Origin: Sphingobacterium populi
GTDB taxonomy: Bacteria > Bacteroidota > Bacteroidia > Sphingobacteriales > Sphingobacteriaceae
Length of the DNA: 64,000 nucleotides
NCBI RefSeq assembly: GCF_001586775.1
Contig: NZ_LQXS01000005.1
Coordinates: forward strand, 1-64,000
Direction of reading: 5' to 3'
Positions 29,107 through 37,958 of this stretch are shown piece after piece; within the stretch, counting starts at the first letter, position 1, and each line of letters starts with the position of its first letter. The notes beneath the pieces are model-generated. The model saw only the letters and a program-made list of their open reading frames with translations. It did not search any database and was not told where the DNA came from. The position numbers and the translations under genes were made by a program.

Positions 29107-30799
29107 GAATCTTTTCCTTTAATTTATCTACATCTACAGACTTATCCTCATGTGCTAGGTTTAATGCTTTCTGCCATTGCGTTACAGCACTTTTTGTCTT
29201 ACCTAATTCGGCAAGAATATCTCCATGATGCTCCAATAGTACTGCAGACGGCTTTTCGCCTTTCATAGCTCTCTCAATCCACGTTAGAGCCTCTTTAAAC
29301 TTTCCTTGTTGAAACAACACCCAAGCATACGTATCCATAAAAGTGTGCGATGCTGGCTCTAATTCGGTCGCTCTTTGTGCATATTCTGCTGCCTTTTCTA
29401 GGTTCTCTTTGCGTACAGACCAATAGTACGCTAGGTTATTCAAAGCACTTGCATTTGTACTATCAAGAGCAATGGCTTCCTGATAGGCTGCATCAGAAAC
29501 TTTAACCATATTTAGGGCATGATACAAATCTCCTAAAGAGCCGTATATCATCGATTTTACATAGTCATTTTCATTACTGCTATTATCTAGTGCTGCCTCA
29601 AGATATTCTCGAGCGGCTGTGGTGTCTTGATTGATGAAATAGGCAACTCCTGTGAAGTAAAATAGTACGGCATTATTTGGAAAATGAATCAGTGCTTCTT
29701 GTCCGTGCATAATACTTTCACTTAATTGATTGGCCGCCATCTCCACATTCATAAGTTTTCTCCAAGTATCTGCTTGGCGTGGGTTTATACCTAAGGATGT
29801 TAAATATAAGGATTTGGCCTCTGCCAAATTTTGGCTTTGCCAAAGGATATCTGCTTTAAAGTTATAATTTTCGGCAATGCGTGGATACTTCAATACCAGC
29901 ATATTGGCCAAATCTTGCTTTTGTGGCAAGGTGAGCATATCGGGACTGGATGCAATCTGCGACATTACTCGATATTTTTCGGGATATGGAATGCTATCCG
30001 AGCGAAATGCGCTTTGCAATACGGAGTAAGTGTTTTGCTTTTTGTTCTGCTTATAATGAAAGTCAGCTAGATCAAAATACAAATTATCATTTTTTGTAAT
30101 CGATAAACCATCTTCTAGCACTTTAACAGCCAACTTCCCATTACCAAGCTTTTCCTCCACGAATGCCAATGTACCATATACTTCGCGCAATGGAGAGCGT
30201 TGCTGATACCATTTTTCTAATATTGTACGTGCTTCTTTAAGTTTACCCATATCAATGAGTACCTCAGCCTTCACGACATCCAGTGTGTCAGAATTTCCGA
30301 TTACTTTTGTGGCTTCATCGTATACGGCCAGTGCTTCATCGGATTTATCTGAGGCATGTAACATCAACATCTTCTCACGCAAAATAGCCGGATTATTAGG
30401 ATAATATTGCAAAAGCTCATTCAATGTACGGACAATCGCTTCACCATCTCCCATCGATTTGTAGAGCCCGAGCAAATGGTTATTATAGGTCAAATCTTTA
30501 GGTTTTAGCCGAATAGCTTGTTGCGCAAATGGCAAACTAGTTTCTACATCACCCATTTGTGCGTATAATAATGATTTTGCGTAGTATGCTTCAGAGTAAT
30601 CGGGATATTCTTGAATAAGGTTATCCAATAACTCGACACCTGCGTCTATCTGCCCGCTTTGAAGCAATTGTTGGAACTCAATTAATTTCTGCTGATACGC
30701 CGTATCAGGGTGTGTTTGTTGCGCTTCCGATCTCGTGAAGATGGCGAAGATTAACAAGATTGACAATGACAGTATTCTCTGAAAAGAACTTGTAAGCAT
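29084..30799 (-). CDS. Tetratricopeptide repeat protein
   Basis: The 571-residue protein has a signal peptide (about 1-26, ending SEAQQ) and consists of about a dozen TPR-like repeats, such as AYYAKSLLYAQMGDVETSL, ALNNLAYYWSVRKENLEKA and LLEHHGDILAELGKTKSA. TPR domains scaffold protein complexes. Because it precedes a DUF4292 lipoprotein and an EnvC-like protein, an envelope assembly role is plausible but unproven. Confidence 0.9.
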   Translation of the reverse strand: MLTSSFQRILSLSILLIFAIFTRSEAQQTHPDTAYQQKLIEFQQLLQSGQIDAGVELLDNLIQEYPDYSEAYYAKSLLYAQMGDVETSLPFAQQAIRLKPKDLTYNNHLLGLYKSMGDGEAIVRTLNELLQYYPNNPAILREKMLMLHASDKSDEALAVYDEATKVIGNSDTLDVVKAEVLIDMGKLKEARTILEKWYQQRSPLREVYGTLAFVEEKLGNGKLAVKVLEDGLSITKNDNLYFDLADFHYKQNKKQNTYSVLQSAFRSDSIPYPEKYRVMSQIASSPDMLTLPQKQDLANMLVLKYPRIAENYNFKADILWQSQNLAEAKSLYLTSLGINPRQADTWRKLMNVEMAANQLSESIMHGQEALIHFPNNAVLFYFTGVAYFINQDTTAAREYLEAALDNSSNENDYVKSMIYGSLGDLYHALNMVKVSDAAYQEAIALDSTNASALNNLAYYWSVRKENLEKAAEYAQRATELEPASHTFMDTYAWVLFQQGKFKEALTWIERAMKGEKPSAVLLEHHGDILAELGKTKSAVTQWQKALNLAHEDKSVDVDKLKEKIREKKYID

Positions 30800-30860
30800 A
30801 TAATGATCGAACTAATATTACTGGAATTTCTTTAATTAAATTATCCTAAGATAGTTTAAA

Positions 30861-30868
30861 CAAAAGTA
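30861..30868 (-). promoter_or_regulatory. Promoter -7 box TACTTTTG for the TPR operon
   Basis: CAAAAGTA on the plus strand reads TACTTTTG on the minus, an exact match to TAnnTTTG. It lies about 62 bases upstream of the TPR gene start. I found no clear TTG at -33. Confidence 0.5.
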
Positions 30869-31033
30869 AAATAATAAAGTTCGGTACGTTAATATGATTT
30901 TGAGTTTAGCAAAAAATTAACAAATTATCGCAAAAACCCTTATCATATCACCTGCGACTTCACTGAACTGACGGTCAGGTGTAAGAAAATTATTTTTTTA
31001 GGCCCTACTTAAATTGGAAAACGGCATTTTTCT

Positions 31034-31261
31034 TTACTCATCTTGTGTGTATTCTCCAATCAAGGCATAATAGCCAAATACCATAAGCCCGAGCACAATT
31101 AATGGCAGTAGCACAAACAAGATGATGATTCCAAAAACGAGGCCATCTTGCGTACCAGAAACGAATTTCGGCCAGCCAAAGGTAACGAGAAAATAACCCA
31201 TGCCCAGAGCCAAGATAATCCAAACTATACCTAAAAATCTTTTTATCGCATTCATACTCAT
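31034..31261 (-). CDS. Small membrane protein, DUF6814-like
   Basis: The 75-residue protein has two hydrophobic helices (about 9-28 and 42-66) with a charged C-terminal tail, GEYTQDE. It resembles the DUF6814 proteins found next to MFS transporters in Bacteroidota; the assignment rests on pattern and context. It lies 35 bases after the MFS gene. It may start at Met3 instead. Confidence 0.75.
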   Translation of the reverse strand: MSMNAIKRFLGIVWIILALGMGYFLVTFGWPKFVSGTQDGLVFGIIILFVLLPLIVLGLMVFGYYALIGEYTQDE

Positions 31262-31295
31262 TTCATTTACATCAACAATTGAAAAAATAAATTCG

Positions 31296-32840
31296 TTAAT
31301 CTGTATAGCGCGTGGTCATCTTTTTGGTGATATAGATCACACCGATTATGAAACAAATAGCACCTATAATAATCGGATACCAAAGTCCTTCTAGATAAAA
31401 ATCGGCTTTACCCTCATTTTGCGCATTAGAAACGAAGTAGGTAGAGATCGCAGGCAACAAACCTCCAAAAATTCCGTTGCCAATATGATAAGGCAAAGAC
31501 ATCGAAGTATATCGTATACGTACCGGAAATAGCTCGACCAAAAAAGCAGCAATAGGACCATAAACCATCGTCACAAACAGTACTTGTATCCAAACCAGAA
31601 AGGTCAGAATCCATTTATCCGCGCTGTTCACCTCGATAGATTTGGCTTGTGCTATTTGTGTCTTTCCACTAACTATTTTTGAAACACCTTTCTCTAGATG
31701 CCATGTTCGAGTTTCTGTTACGACAGTACCGTCTTCAAAATACCGTATCGTGGTAAACACCGAATCTTGAATATCTCCTAACTGCTTTAGCGCCTGGTCT
31801 TCCGTTCGTCGTTCCACCATTTCAGTTTTGTTTTCCAGATTGGTCGTTTGGTACATTTTTTCATAAATCGCACGGTAGGACAAGATAGCAATTAGCATCC
31901 CCGACATCATCACCGCCTTTCGACCAATCTTATCGCTCAGCCAACCAAAGAAAATGAAGAAAGGTGTACCTCCTAGCAAGGCCAACACTAAAATAGTAAT
32001 TACCTGTTCAGGATTTACGGACATCACGCGTTCTAGAAAGCTCATCGCATAAAACTGACCGGTATACCAAATCACTCCTTGCCCCATGGCTGCCCCAAAT
32101 AAAGCAAGCAACACAAATTTGAGATTGTATCTGTTTCCAAAACTTTCTTTAAGTGGGTTAGTAGATGTTTTACCTTCCGATTTAGCTTTCGCAAAGGCTG
32201 GTGATTCGCTCATATTCTTACGGATCAGGTAAGACACGTAAACCATCAAGATAGACACCCAAAAAGGTATGCGCCAGCCCCACAAATCAAATTGCTCTGG
32301 CGTGAGCATAGTTCGGGTAAACAAGATGACTAGCAGCGAGATAAACAATCCTACAGTCGCCGTCGTTTGAATCCAAGACGTCCAAAATCCCTTTTGCCCC
32401 TTAGGCGCGTGTTCAGCTACGTACGTAGCTGCTCCGCCGTATTCGCCGCCCAAGGCCAAGCCTTGTAGCAAACGCATAAACAAAACAATAAATGGTGCGG
32501 CATAGCCAATCGTCTCAAAACTCGGCACGCAACCGATTATGAAAGTGGCTCCACCCATCAATAACAAGGTGACCATGAAAGTATACTTTCGGCCGATGAT
32601 ATCTCCTAAACGACCGAAGAACAACGCTCCAAAAGGACGAACGACAAAACCTGCCGCAAAGGTGGCTAAGGTCGACAGAAACGCAGCAGTTGGATTGTCA
32701 GCAGGAAAAAACTTAGTAGAAAGCACCACCGCAAGACTTCCGAATATATAAAAGTCATACCATTCGATCAATGTACCCATAGACGAAGCTGTAATAACGC
32801 TCCAAATACTACTTGGCTTACGTGGGATGGTGTTGTTCAT
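31296..32840 (-). CDS. MFS transporter, metabolite:H+ symporter (MHS) type
   Basis: The 514-residue protein has about twelve transmembrane segments and the MHS-family signatures GTLIEWYDFYIFG, FGRLGDIIGRK, LALGGEYGGA and the second-half GWLSDKIGRK. Members carry organic acids, betaines or proline with protons. An odd feature is a soluble stretch of about 80 charged residues (about 325-408) between two hydrophobic segments in the second half. It lies between a porin gene upstream and the small membrane protein gene downstream, suggesting a two-membrane uptake route. The substrate is unknown. Confidence 0.92.
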   Translation of the reverse strand: MNNTIPRKPSSIWSVITASSMGTLIEWYDFYIFGSLAVVLSTKFFPADNPTAAFLSTLATFAAGFVVRPFGALFFGRLGDIIGRKYTFMVTLLLMGGATFIIGCVPSFETIGYAAPFIVLFMRLLQGLALGGEYGGAATYVAEHAPKGQKGFWTSWIQTTATVGLFISLLVILFTRTMLTPEQFDLWGWRIPFWVSILMVYVSYLIRKNMSESPAFAKAKSEGKTSTNPLKESFGNRYNLKFVLLALFGAAMGQGVIWYTGQFYAMSFLERVMSVNPEQVITILVLALLGGTPFFIFFGWLSDKIGRKAVMMSGMLIAILSYRAIYEKMYQTTNLENKTEMVERRTEDQALKQLGDIQDSVFTTIRYFEDGTVVTETRTWHLEKGVSKIVSGKTQIAQAKSIEVNSADKWILTFLVWIQVLFVTMVYGPIAAFLVELFPVRIRYTSMSLPYHIGNGIFGGLLPAISTYFVSNAQNEGKADFYLEGLWYPIIIGAICFIIGVIYITKKMTTRYTD

Positions 32841-32899
32841 ACAATTTGGTTTTTATTGGTTGTTTAAAGTTATTAAATCTGATCAAATTATTTCTCAAC

Positions 32900-34284
32900 T
32901 TACAGATAAATATGCAATTGCAGAATGAATTCACCACGAGAGCCATCTCGCTCACCAATGGCGCGATATACTGGCCGAGTAGAGTATTGTCCAGTGATTT
33001 TTGCGTGATGACCATCAAGTAACAAATTTGCCCCGATATCAAACTGTGAACTTGCAGATTGCAATTGTTCAAAGTTTTTGTACGAGTATGCACCAAAAGG
33101 TTGCAAACGAGCTTTTGGTTTTTCTTTCGTGGTTGGAATCAGATAGCCTGCCTGTGTATACCATATTTTTCCAGTACCAATCATTGGCTGTAGATTGCCG
33201 GGGCCAGCTAGCGCACGGGTACCGGTGAATTGCTGATCTTCTAGCGCGAGATTCATAATACCCAAATTACGCAAATAGTTTGGCCCCATATCGTAGTTAT
33301 AAAAGACTGAATACATGGTCAAAGCAGCTTTCTTTTCGGGCATACCGATCGGCAAATCTAGAAATGCATCGGCTGAGAAGAGTCGAATATCATGTCTGTC
33401 GACTTCACCATTAACCATACTGCGAGTTGCTTTGGGCGCGCGATAAAAACCAGCTCCTAGGTTAAACACTTTTCTAGTACCAAGGTAAGAGCCAACCTTA
33501 AAAGGGAGTAAGTTTGATTCCCTTTCAAAAAACTGGTACTCCACATACCCAGCGGTCGATAGCCTTGTATTACCATTATTGTCCACCGCTATAGCTTGCT
33601 GCTTGCTAACAGCATCTGTAGGCGTGAGATTTGTTGCAAATGGTTTGTTGACGCTAAAACGATATTCCAAAGCAGCATATTTGCCCTTGGCAAAAAAGCC
33701 CATCTGCCGAGCGAATTGATCGGAATTCTCGATGAGCGGCCAGTTGAATATGGGCGCATCAACCGTCATAATATTTAGTGTCGAGGACATCGTAGCTCTA
33801 GAAAGCCCCATGTAATAATGTAAACCACCACCGAGGGATAAACTAAATGGCTGATCTGCGACGGCAATACGATGGCGTACTCGTTCCAAGCGTCGTGAAA
33901 GAAAATCCCTGGTTTTTTACCGGCGCCATTAGGGCCTGTGCCCTGAGCACCTGGACCAGGCACACCACCATTTACAAATGACTGATTATTGATTCCGACA
34001 TGAGTAAATACTAAATAACGAGGAGTAAACTGGGCATACATCAACAAGCGTAAGCGCCTGTTTGCAATATCAAAACTATGATCAGCGGATTCGTCATTGA
34101 TCATAGATCCCGGATTGTTTTGTATAGATCGTGCCCATATCTGGTTCCAAACGACAAAACGAATATATTTAGATCCTTCTTCATCAAGATTGAGTTTGAT
34201 GCCCGAATCGTATTCCGACGATCCTTGTCCAAAGCTTGTCTGGCAGCACCAGAATATACAGAGAGTAGCGAGTACAATTTTCAT
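32900..34284 (-). pseudogene. Outer-membrane porin, frameshifted
   Basis: The first part (from ATG 34284) has a signal peptide ending SFGQG, then the porin-like segments FVVWNQIWAR, RRLRLLMYAQF and HDAWNEYAIVLP. It then leaves frame, while the barrel continues from about 33873 in another frame with ADQPFSLSLGGGLHYYMG and terminates at the QLHIYL end. One base is missing at about 33859-33873; restored, the product is about 461 residues. It is upstream of the MFS transporter and small membrane protein, all leftward, and probably supplies their substrate across the outer membrane. Confidence 0.83.
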
Positions 34285-34598
34285 GTATTATCAGAATAGG
34301 TTCTAAAATCGGTTGATCGTGAACTGGTATGTTGTATTGAGATCATCAACATACACTTAACACAAAACGAATATATAAATCTTTTTAATTAATTATTTAA
34401 ATTTATAAAATATTTTATGAAGAAATTAGTTGGGATATCATCATATACGAACCGATACGTAGACCAACCTCACCATTGCAAAATAGATATGTGATTTATA
34501 TTATAGGATGTAATAAATATTACTTACCTTTGCAGACCTTATTGTAGTGAGTACAGGAAGGAGAGCATTTATTAATTAATTTATTAAAACAAAAGCAA
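34285..34598. other. Intergenic region before the ribosomal protein operon
   Basis: It lies between the divergent porin and rplM genes. Besides the rplM promoter at 34525-34532 and a purine-rich AGGAAGGAGAG well upstream of the rplM start, I see only AT-rich DNA. Confidence 0.55.
34525..34532 (+). promoter_or_regulatory. Promoter -7 box TACCTTTG for rplM-rpsI-rpsB
   Basis: Exact match to TAnnTTTG about 67 bases before the rplM start. No clear TTG at -33. Confidence 0.6.
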
Positions 34599-35042
34599 GT
34601 GAATACGTTAAGTTACAAAACTGTCTCTGCTAACAAAAACACCGTAAACAAGGAATGGATCGTTGTTGACGCTGAAGGAGAGATTTTGGGGCGCTTGGCA
34701 AGCGAGATTGCGAAAGTGATCCGCGGCAAACACAAGCCTACATTCACCCCACACGTAGACTGTGGAGATAATGTAATCGTTATCAACGCAGACAAAGTTA
34801 AGTTGACAGGAAACAAATTGGGCGACAAAGTATATGTTCGCTATACTGGCTACCCAGGTGGTCAACGTTTTGTTTCTCCAAAAGAATTAATGGCAAAGCA
34901 CCCAGAGCGCATCATCGAGAAAGCGGTACGTGGTATGTTGCCTAAAAACCGTTTGGGCCGTGAGCTATTTAGAAACCTTTTTGTTTATGCTGGTTCTGAG
35001 CACAAACATGAGGCACAAAATCCAAAAACTGTTAAATTTTAA
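34599..35042 (+). CDS. rplM: 50S ribosomal protein L13
   Basis: L13 binds 23S rRNA early in large-subunit assembly. The 147-residue protein shows [17 protein letters not shown], then [16 protein letters not shown] and [15 protein letters not shown]. The start is GTG at 34599. It is the first gene of rplM-rpsI-rpsB, 11 bases before rpsI. Confidence 0.98.
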   Translation: MNTLSYKTVSANKNTVNKEWIVVDAEGEILGRLASEIAKVIRGKHKPTFTPHVDCGDNVIVINADKVKLTGNKLGDKVYVRYTGYPGGQRFVSPKELMAKHPERIIEKAVRGMLPKNRLGRELFRNLFVYAGSEHKHEAQNPKTVKF

Positions 35043-35046
35043 GGAG
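35041..35046 (+). promoter_or_regulatory. Shine-Dalgarno sequence of rpsI
   Basis: AAGGAG ends seven bases before the rpsI ATG. Such sites are rare among genes in this window. Confidence 0.7.
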
Positions 35047-35053
35047 ATTCATT

Positions 35054-35440
35054 ATGTCAACAACAAATACTTCAGGTAGAAGAAAAACCGCTGTTGCCCG
35101 CATCTACTTAGCTGCAGGTAGCGGTAACATTACCGTAAACGGTAAAGACTACACAGTATATTTTCCAACATTGCCATTGCAATACATCGCTACTCAATCG
35201 TTGAACGTAGCGGAGTCATTGGCCAACTTTGATGTTAAGGTAAACGTACAAGGTGGAGGCATTAAAGGACAAGCAGAAGCTGTTCGTCTGGCAATCGCTA
35301 AAGCATTGGTAGAGTTAGACCCGGAAGTGAAACCAGCTTTACGTGCTAAAGGTTTGATGACACGCGATGACCGTATGGTTGAGCGTAAGAAACCAGGACG
35401 TCGCAAAGCTCGTAGAAGATTCCAATTCAGTAAACGTTAA
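35054..35440 (+). CDS. rpsI: 30S ribosomal protein S9
   Basis: S9 sits in the head of the small subunit and its C-terminal tail reaches the P-site tRNA. The 128-residue protein has GRRKTAVARIYL at the start and the basic tail KKPGRRKARRRFQFSKR, the universal S9 ending. It follows rplM by 11 bases. Confidence 0.99.
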   Translation: MSTTNTSGRRKTAVARIYLAAGSGNITVNGKDYTVYFPTLPLQYIATQSLNVAESLANFDVKVNVQGGGIKGQAEAVRLAIAKALVELDPEVKPALRAKGLMTRDDRMVERKKPGRRKARRRFQFSKR

Positions 35441-35442
35441 TC

Positions 35443-35450
35443 AAAGGAGG
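35443..35450 (+). promoter_or_regulatory. Strong Shine-Dalgarno sequence of rpsB
   Basis: AAAGGAGG, complementary to the usual 16S 3' end over eight bases, lies eight bases upstream of the rpsB ATG (35459). It is the strongest such site I see in front of any gene in the window. Confidence 0.8.
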
Positions 35451-35458
35451 ATCACAAA

Positions 35459-36271
35459 ATGGCAAGAACAACATATCAAGATTTATTGGATGCAGGTGTG
35501 CACTTTGGTCACCTTACCCGTAAATGGGATCCGAAAATGTCTAAGTACATTTTCATGGAGCGTAATGGCATCCACATCATTGACTTGAACAAAACACTTA
35601 CGAAATTGGAAGAAGCTGCTTCAGCTATCAAACAAATCGTAAAATCAGGTCGTAAAGTATTATTTGTAGCGACTAAAAAGCAAGCAAAAGAGATCATCGC
35701 ACAACAAGCGAAAGATGTGAGCATGCCTTTCGTTACTGAGCGTTGGTTAGGCGGTATGCTTACCAACTTCGCTACAGTACGTAAGTCTATCAAGAAGATG
35801 TCTAACATCGACAAGATGCAAAAAGATGGTACTTACGACGTATTATCTAAAAAAGAAAAATTAATGATTCAGCGTGAGCGTATCAAGTTAGAAAACCTTC
35901 TTGGAGGTATTGCTGACCTAAACCGTCTTCCTGCTGCATTGTTCATCGTAGACGTTAAGAAAGAGCACATTGCGGTAGCTGAAGCAATGAAGTTGAACAT
36001 CCCTACATTTGCGATGGTAGATACTAACTCAGATCCTACTAACATTGACTTCCCAATTCCTGCGAATGATGACGCTACTAAGTCGATCAATCTTATTGCA
36101 GAAGTAATTGGTAAAGCAATTCAAGAAGGACTTGATGAGCGTAAGCGCGATAAAGAAGATGAAGCTGAAAAAGAAGCAGCAGCTTCTAAAGCAGCTATCG
36201 ATAACGGCGCAGAAGTTGCTGAAGAAGCGACTGCCGGAAAACGCACTCGTAAAGCAAAAGACGTAGAATAA
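35459..36271 (+). CDS. rpsB: 30S ribosomal protein S2
   Basis: S2 joins the small subunit late, near the S1/S21 region. The 270-residue protein shows AGVHFGHLTRKWDPKM, TERWLGGMLTNF and MVDTNSDPTNIDFPIPAND. The acidic tail is longer than in E. coli. The start has a strong Shine-Dalgarno site. It is followed by a long hairpin and then tsf, the usual gene order. Confidence 0.98.
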   Translation: MARTTYQDLLDAGVHFGHLTRKWDPKMSKYIFMERNGIHIIDLNKTLTKLEEAASAIKQIVKSGRKVLFVATKKQAKEIIAQQAKDVSMPFVTERWLGGMLTNFATVRKSIKKMSNIDKMQKDGTYDVLSKKEKLMIQRERIKLENLLGGIADLNRLPAALFIVDVKKEHIAVAEAMKLNIPTFAMVDTNSDPTNIDFPIPANDDATKSINLIAEVIGKAIQEGLDERKRDKEDEAEKEAAASKAAIDNGAEVAEEATAGKRTRKAKDVE

Positions 36272-36284
36272 TCATTCTACCGAC

Positions 36285-36356
36285 AAAAGCCGGACAGACA
36301 AGTGCTCGTTTCTGGAAGCTTCTGCTTCTGCAAACTAGCTTGCCTCTCCGGTTTTT
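36285..36356 (+). terminator. Long imperfect hairpin between rpsB and tsf
   Basis: AAAAGCCGGA at the left pairs with TCCGGTTTTT at the right, with shorter interrupted pairing inside (CAAG with CTTG). The T run at the right makes it look like a terminator or partial attenuator between rpsB and tsf. Confidence 0.6.
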
Positions 36357-36447
36357 ACTTATTTATTATTAGGCTAACAATCAGTTCATATCGATAACCG
36401 ATTTTGTTGGCCAAAACACAGATCTAAACTCAAAAAATAAACATATC

Positions 36448-37284
36448 ATGTCAGTACAAATTTCTGCATCAGATGTAAACAAATTGCGTCAACAAACCGG
36501 CGCAGGTATGATGGATTGTAAAAAAGCATTAGTAGAGGCAAATGGTGACTTCGAAGCTGCTGTAGATTACCTTCGTAAGAAAGGTGCTAAAGTTGCTGCA
36601 AGCCGTCAAGATCGCGAATCTAATGAAGGTGTAATCATCGCAAAAGCAACTGCAGATGGTAAATCTGGAATCGTTGTTGAAGTAAACTGTGAGACAGATT
36701 TCGTAGCCAAAAATGCAGACTTCGTAGCTTTCGCAGAGAAGATCGCTGACTTAGCGTTGGCTAGCCAACCAGCTACCATCGAAGACCTTAAAGGTTTGGA
36801 GTTAGAAGGTCGCAAAGTTGCTGAATACCTGATTGAGCAAACTGGTGTAATTGGCGAGAAAATCGACGTTTCAAAATACGAATTAGTATCTGCTGATAAA
36901 GTTGTTGCTTATATCCACGGCAATTACCGTTTGGGTGTTTTAGTAGGTCTTTCTTCTGATGCTGCTGGAGTAGAAGAAGCAGGTAGAGATGTAGCTATGC
37001 AAATCGCTGCGATGAATCCTGTAGCTATCGACAAAGACGGTGTAGATTCTAAAACTATCGAACGTGAGTTGGAAATTGCTAAAGAGCAAATCCGTGCTGA
37101 AGGTAAACCAGAAGAAATGGTTGAAAAAATCGCATCAGGTAAATTGAACAAATTCTACAAAGAAAACACGTTGTTGAACCAAGAGTTTGTAAAAGATTCT
37201 TCGAAATCAATCGCTCAGTTTCTAGATAGCGTAAACAAAGGTTTGACAGTTACAGCTTTCAAACGCGTACAATTAGGCGCATAA
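36448..37284 (+). CDS. tsf: Elongation factor Ts
   Basis: EF-Ts recycles EF-Tu by releasing GDP. The 278-residue protein shows VNKLRQQTGAGMMDCKKAL near the start (UBA-like part), EVNCETDFVAKN, and VAMQIAAMNP in the core. It follows rpsB, 176 bases away, past a hairpin. Confidence 0.98.
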   Translation: MSVQISASDVNKLRQQTGAGMMDCKKALVEANGDFEAAVDYLRKKGAKVAASRQDRESNEGVIIAKATADGKSGIVVEVNCETDFVAKNADFVAFAEKIADLALASQPATIEDLKGLELEGRKVAEYLIEQTGVIGEKIDVSKYELVSADKVVAYIHGNYRLGVLVGLSSDAAGVEEAGRDVAMQIAAMNPVAIDKDGVDSKTIERELEIAKEQIRAEGKPEEMVEKIASGKLNKFYKENTLLNQEFVKDSSKSIAQFLDSVNKGLTVTAFKRVQLGA

Positions 37285-37306
37285 TCCTAAAGATAAATTT
37301 TGTTAG

Positions 37307-37343
37307 AAATCCTGTATCGAAAATCCGATACAGGATTTTTTTT
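37307..37343 (+). terminator. Terminator of tsf
   Basis: A perfect 13-bp stem, AAATCCTGTATCG with its complement around the loop AAAATC, is followed by a T run. Confidence 0.92.
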
Positions 37344-37958
37344 GTGTACTGCAGCCCTGCACGTATTACCAATTGCCAACCAGTTGAGGTGCCGATCTTT
37401 TAGATCCAAACTACCAGATTGAACCATCTTTCGCTCATCAAGCGAAATTATACTCCTAAATCTACTTTTTCGAATGAGACGTAATGGCAAGTAATTGAGA
37501 CACATGTGCTATTTTTTTCACCAGCACTTTTTGACATTTATCAATGGAAGATCGCTGCTACTTGCCCCTGTTTTCCTAACTGCTAACCCAGTAAACCAAG
37601 TATTTTTTTTGAGAAAATCAGTTTCCCAAAAGAGTATCAAAAAATGTGGTAATAAACGTCTGACATTGACTAATTGTTGTCGAGTTGATTACCATCAAAC
37701 GCCAAAGATAAACTAAGTACAAAAATAACCATCTTATGAGAGCAAAAACCTTTTATTCTCTGACTAATGTGCCTGCTGTTACAGTGTTTTTGAATAATAT
37801 GGATACAGCGTACCAATCTCGCTCGGGATAAATATACCTTCACAAAACTAATCAACCTTTCCTCTCAAATTGTATTCGATAGTCAGTAAAATCTTTAAAC
37901 AAACTTGTTCATGCAAACATGAACAGGATGTGATTGCTAATAATTAACCTAATAGATT
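37344..37958. other. Intergenic region upstream of the susC gene
   Basis: About 600 bases without a gene that I can support. Only the palindrome at 37907-37924 stands out. I found no exact TAnnTTTG box close to the susC start. Confidence 0.5.
37907..37924. repeat. Short perfect palindrome upstream of susC
   Basis: GTTCATG-CAAA-CATGAAC, a 7-bp perfect inverted repeat, ends about 35 bases before the susC start. It could be an operator for a regulator of the locus or a small RNA hairpin. Confidence 0.5.

Noticed and set aside
30950-31000. CACCTG/CAGGTG inverted repeat after the DUF6814 gene
   Set aside because: The stem is short, and on the strand of the upstream operon there is no T run after it, so a terminator call is not supported.
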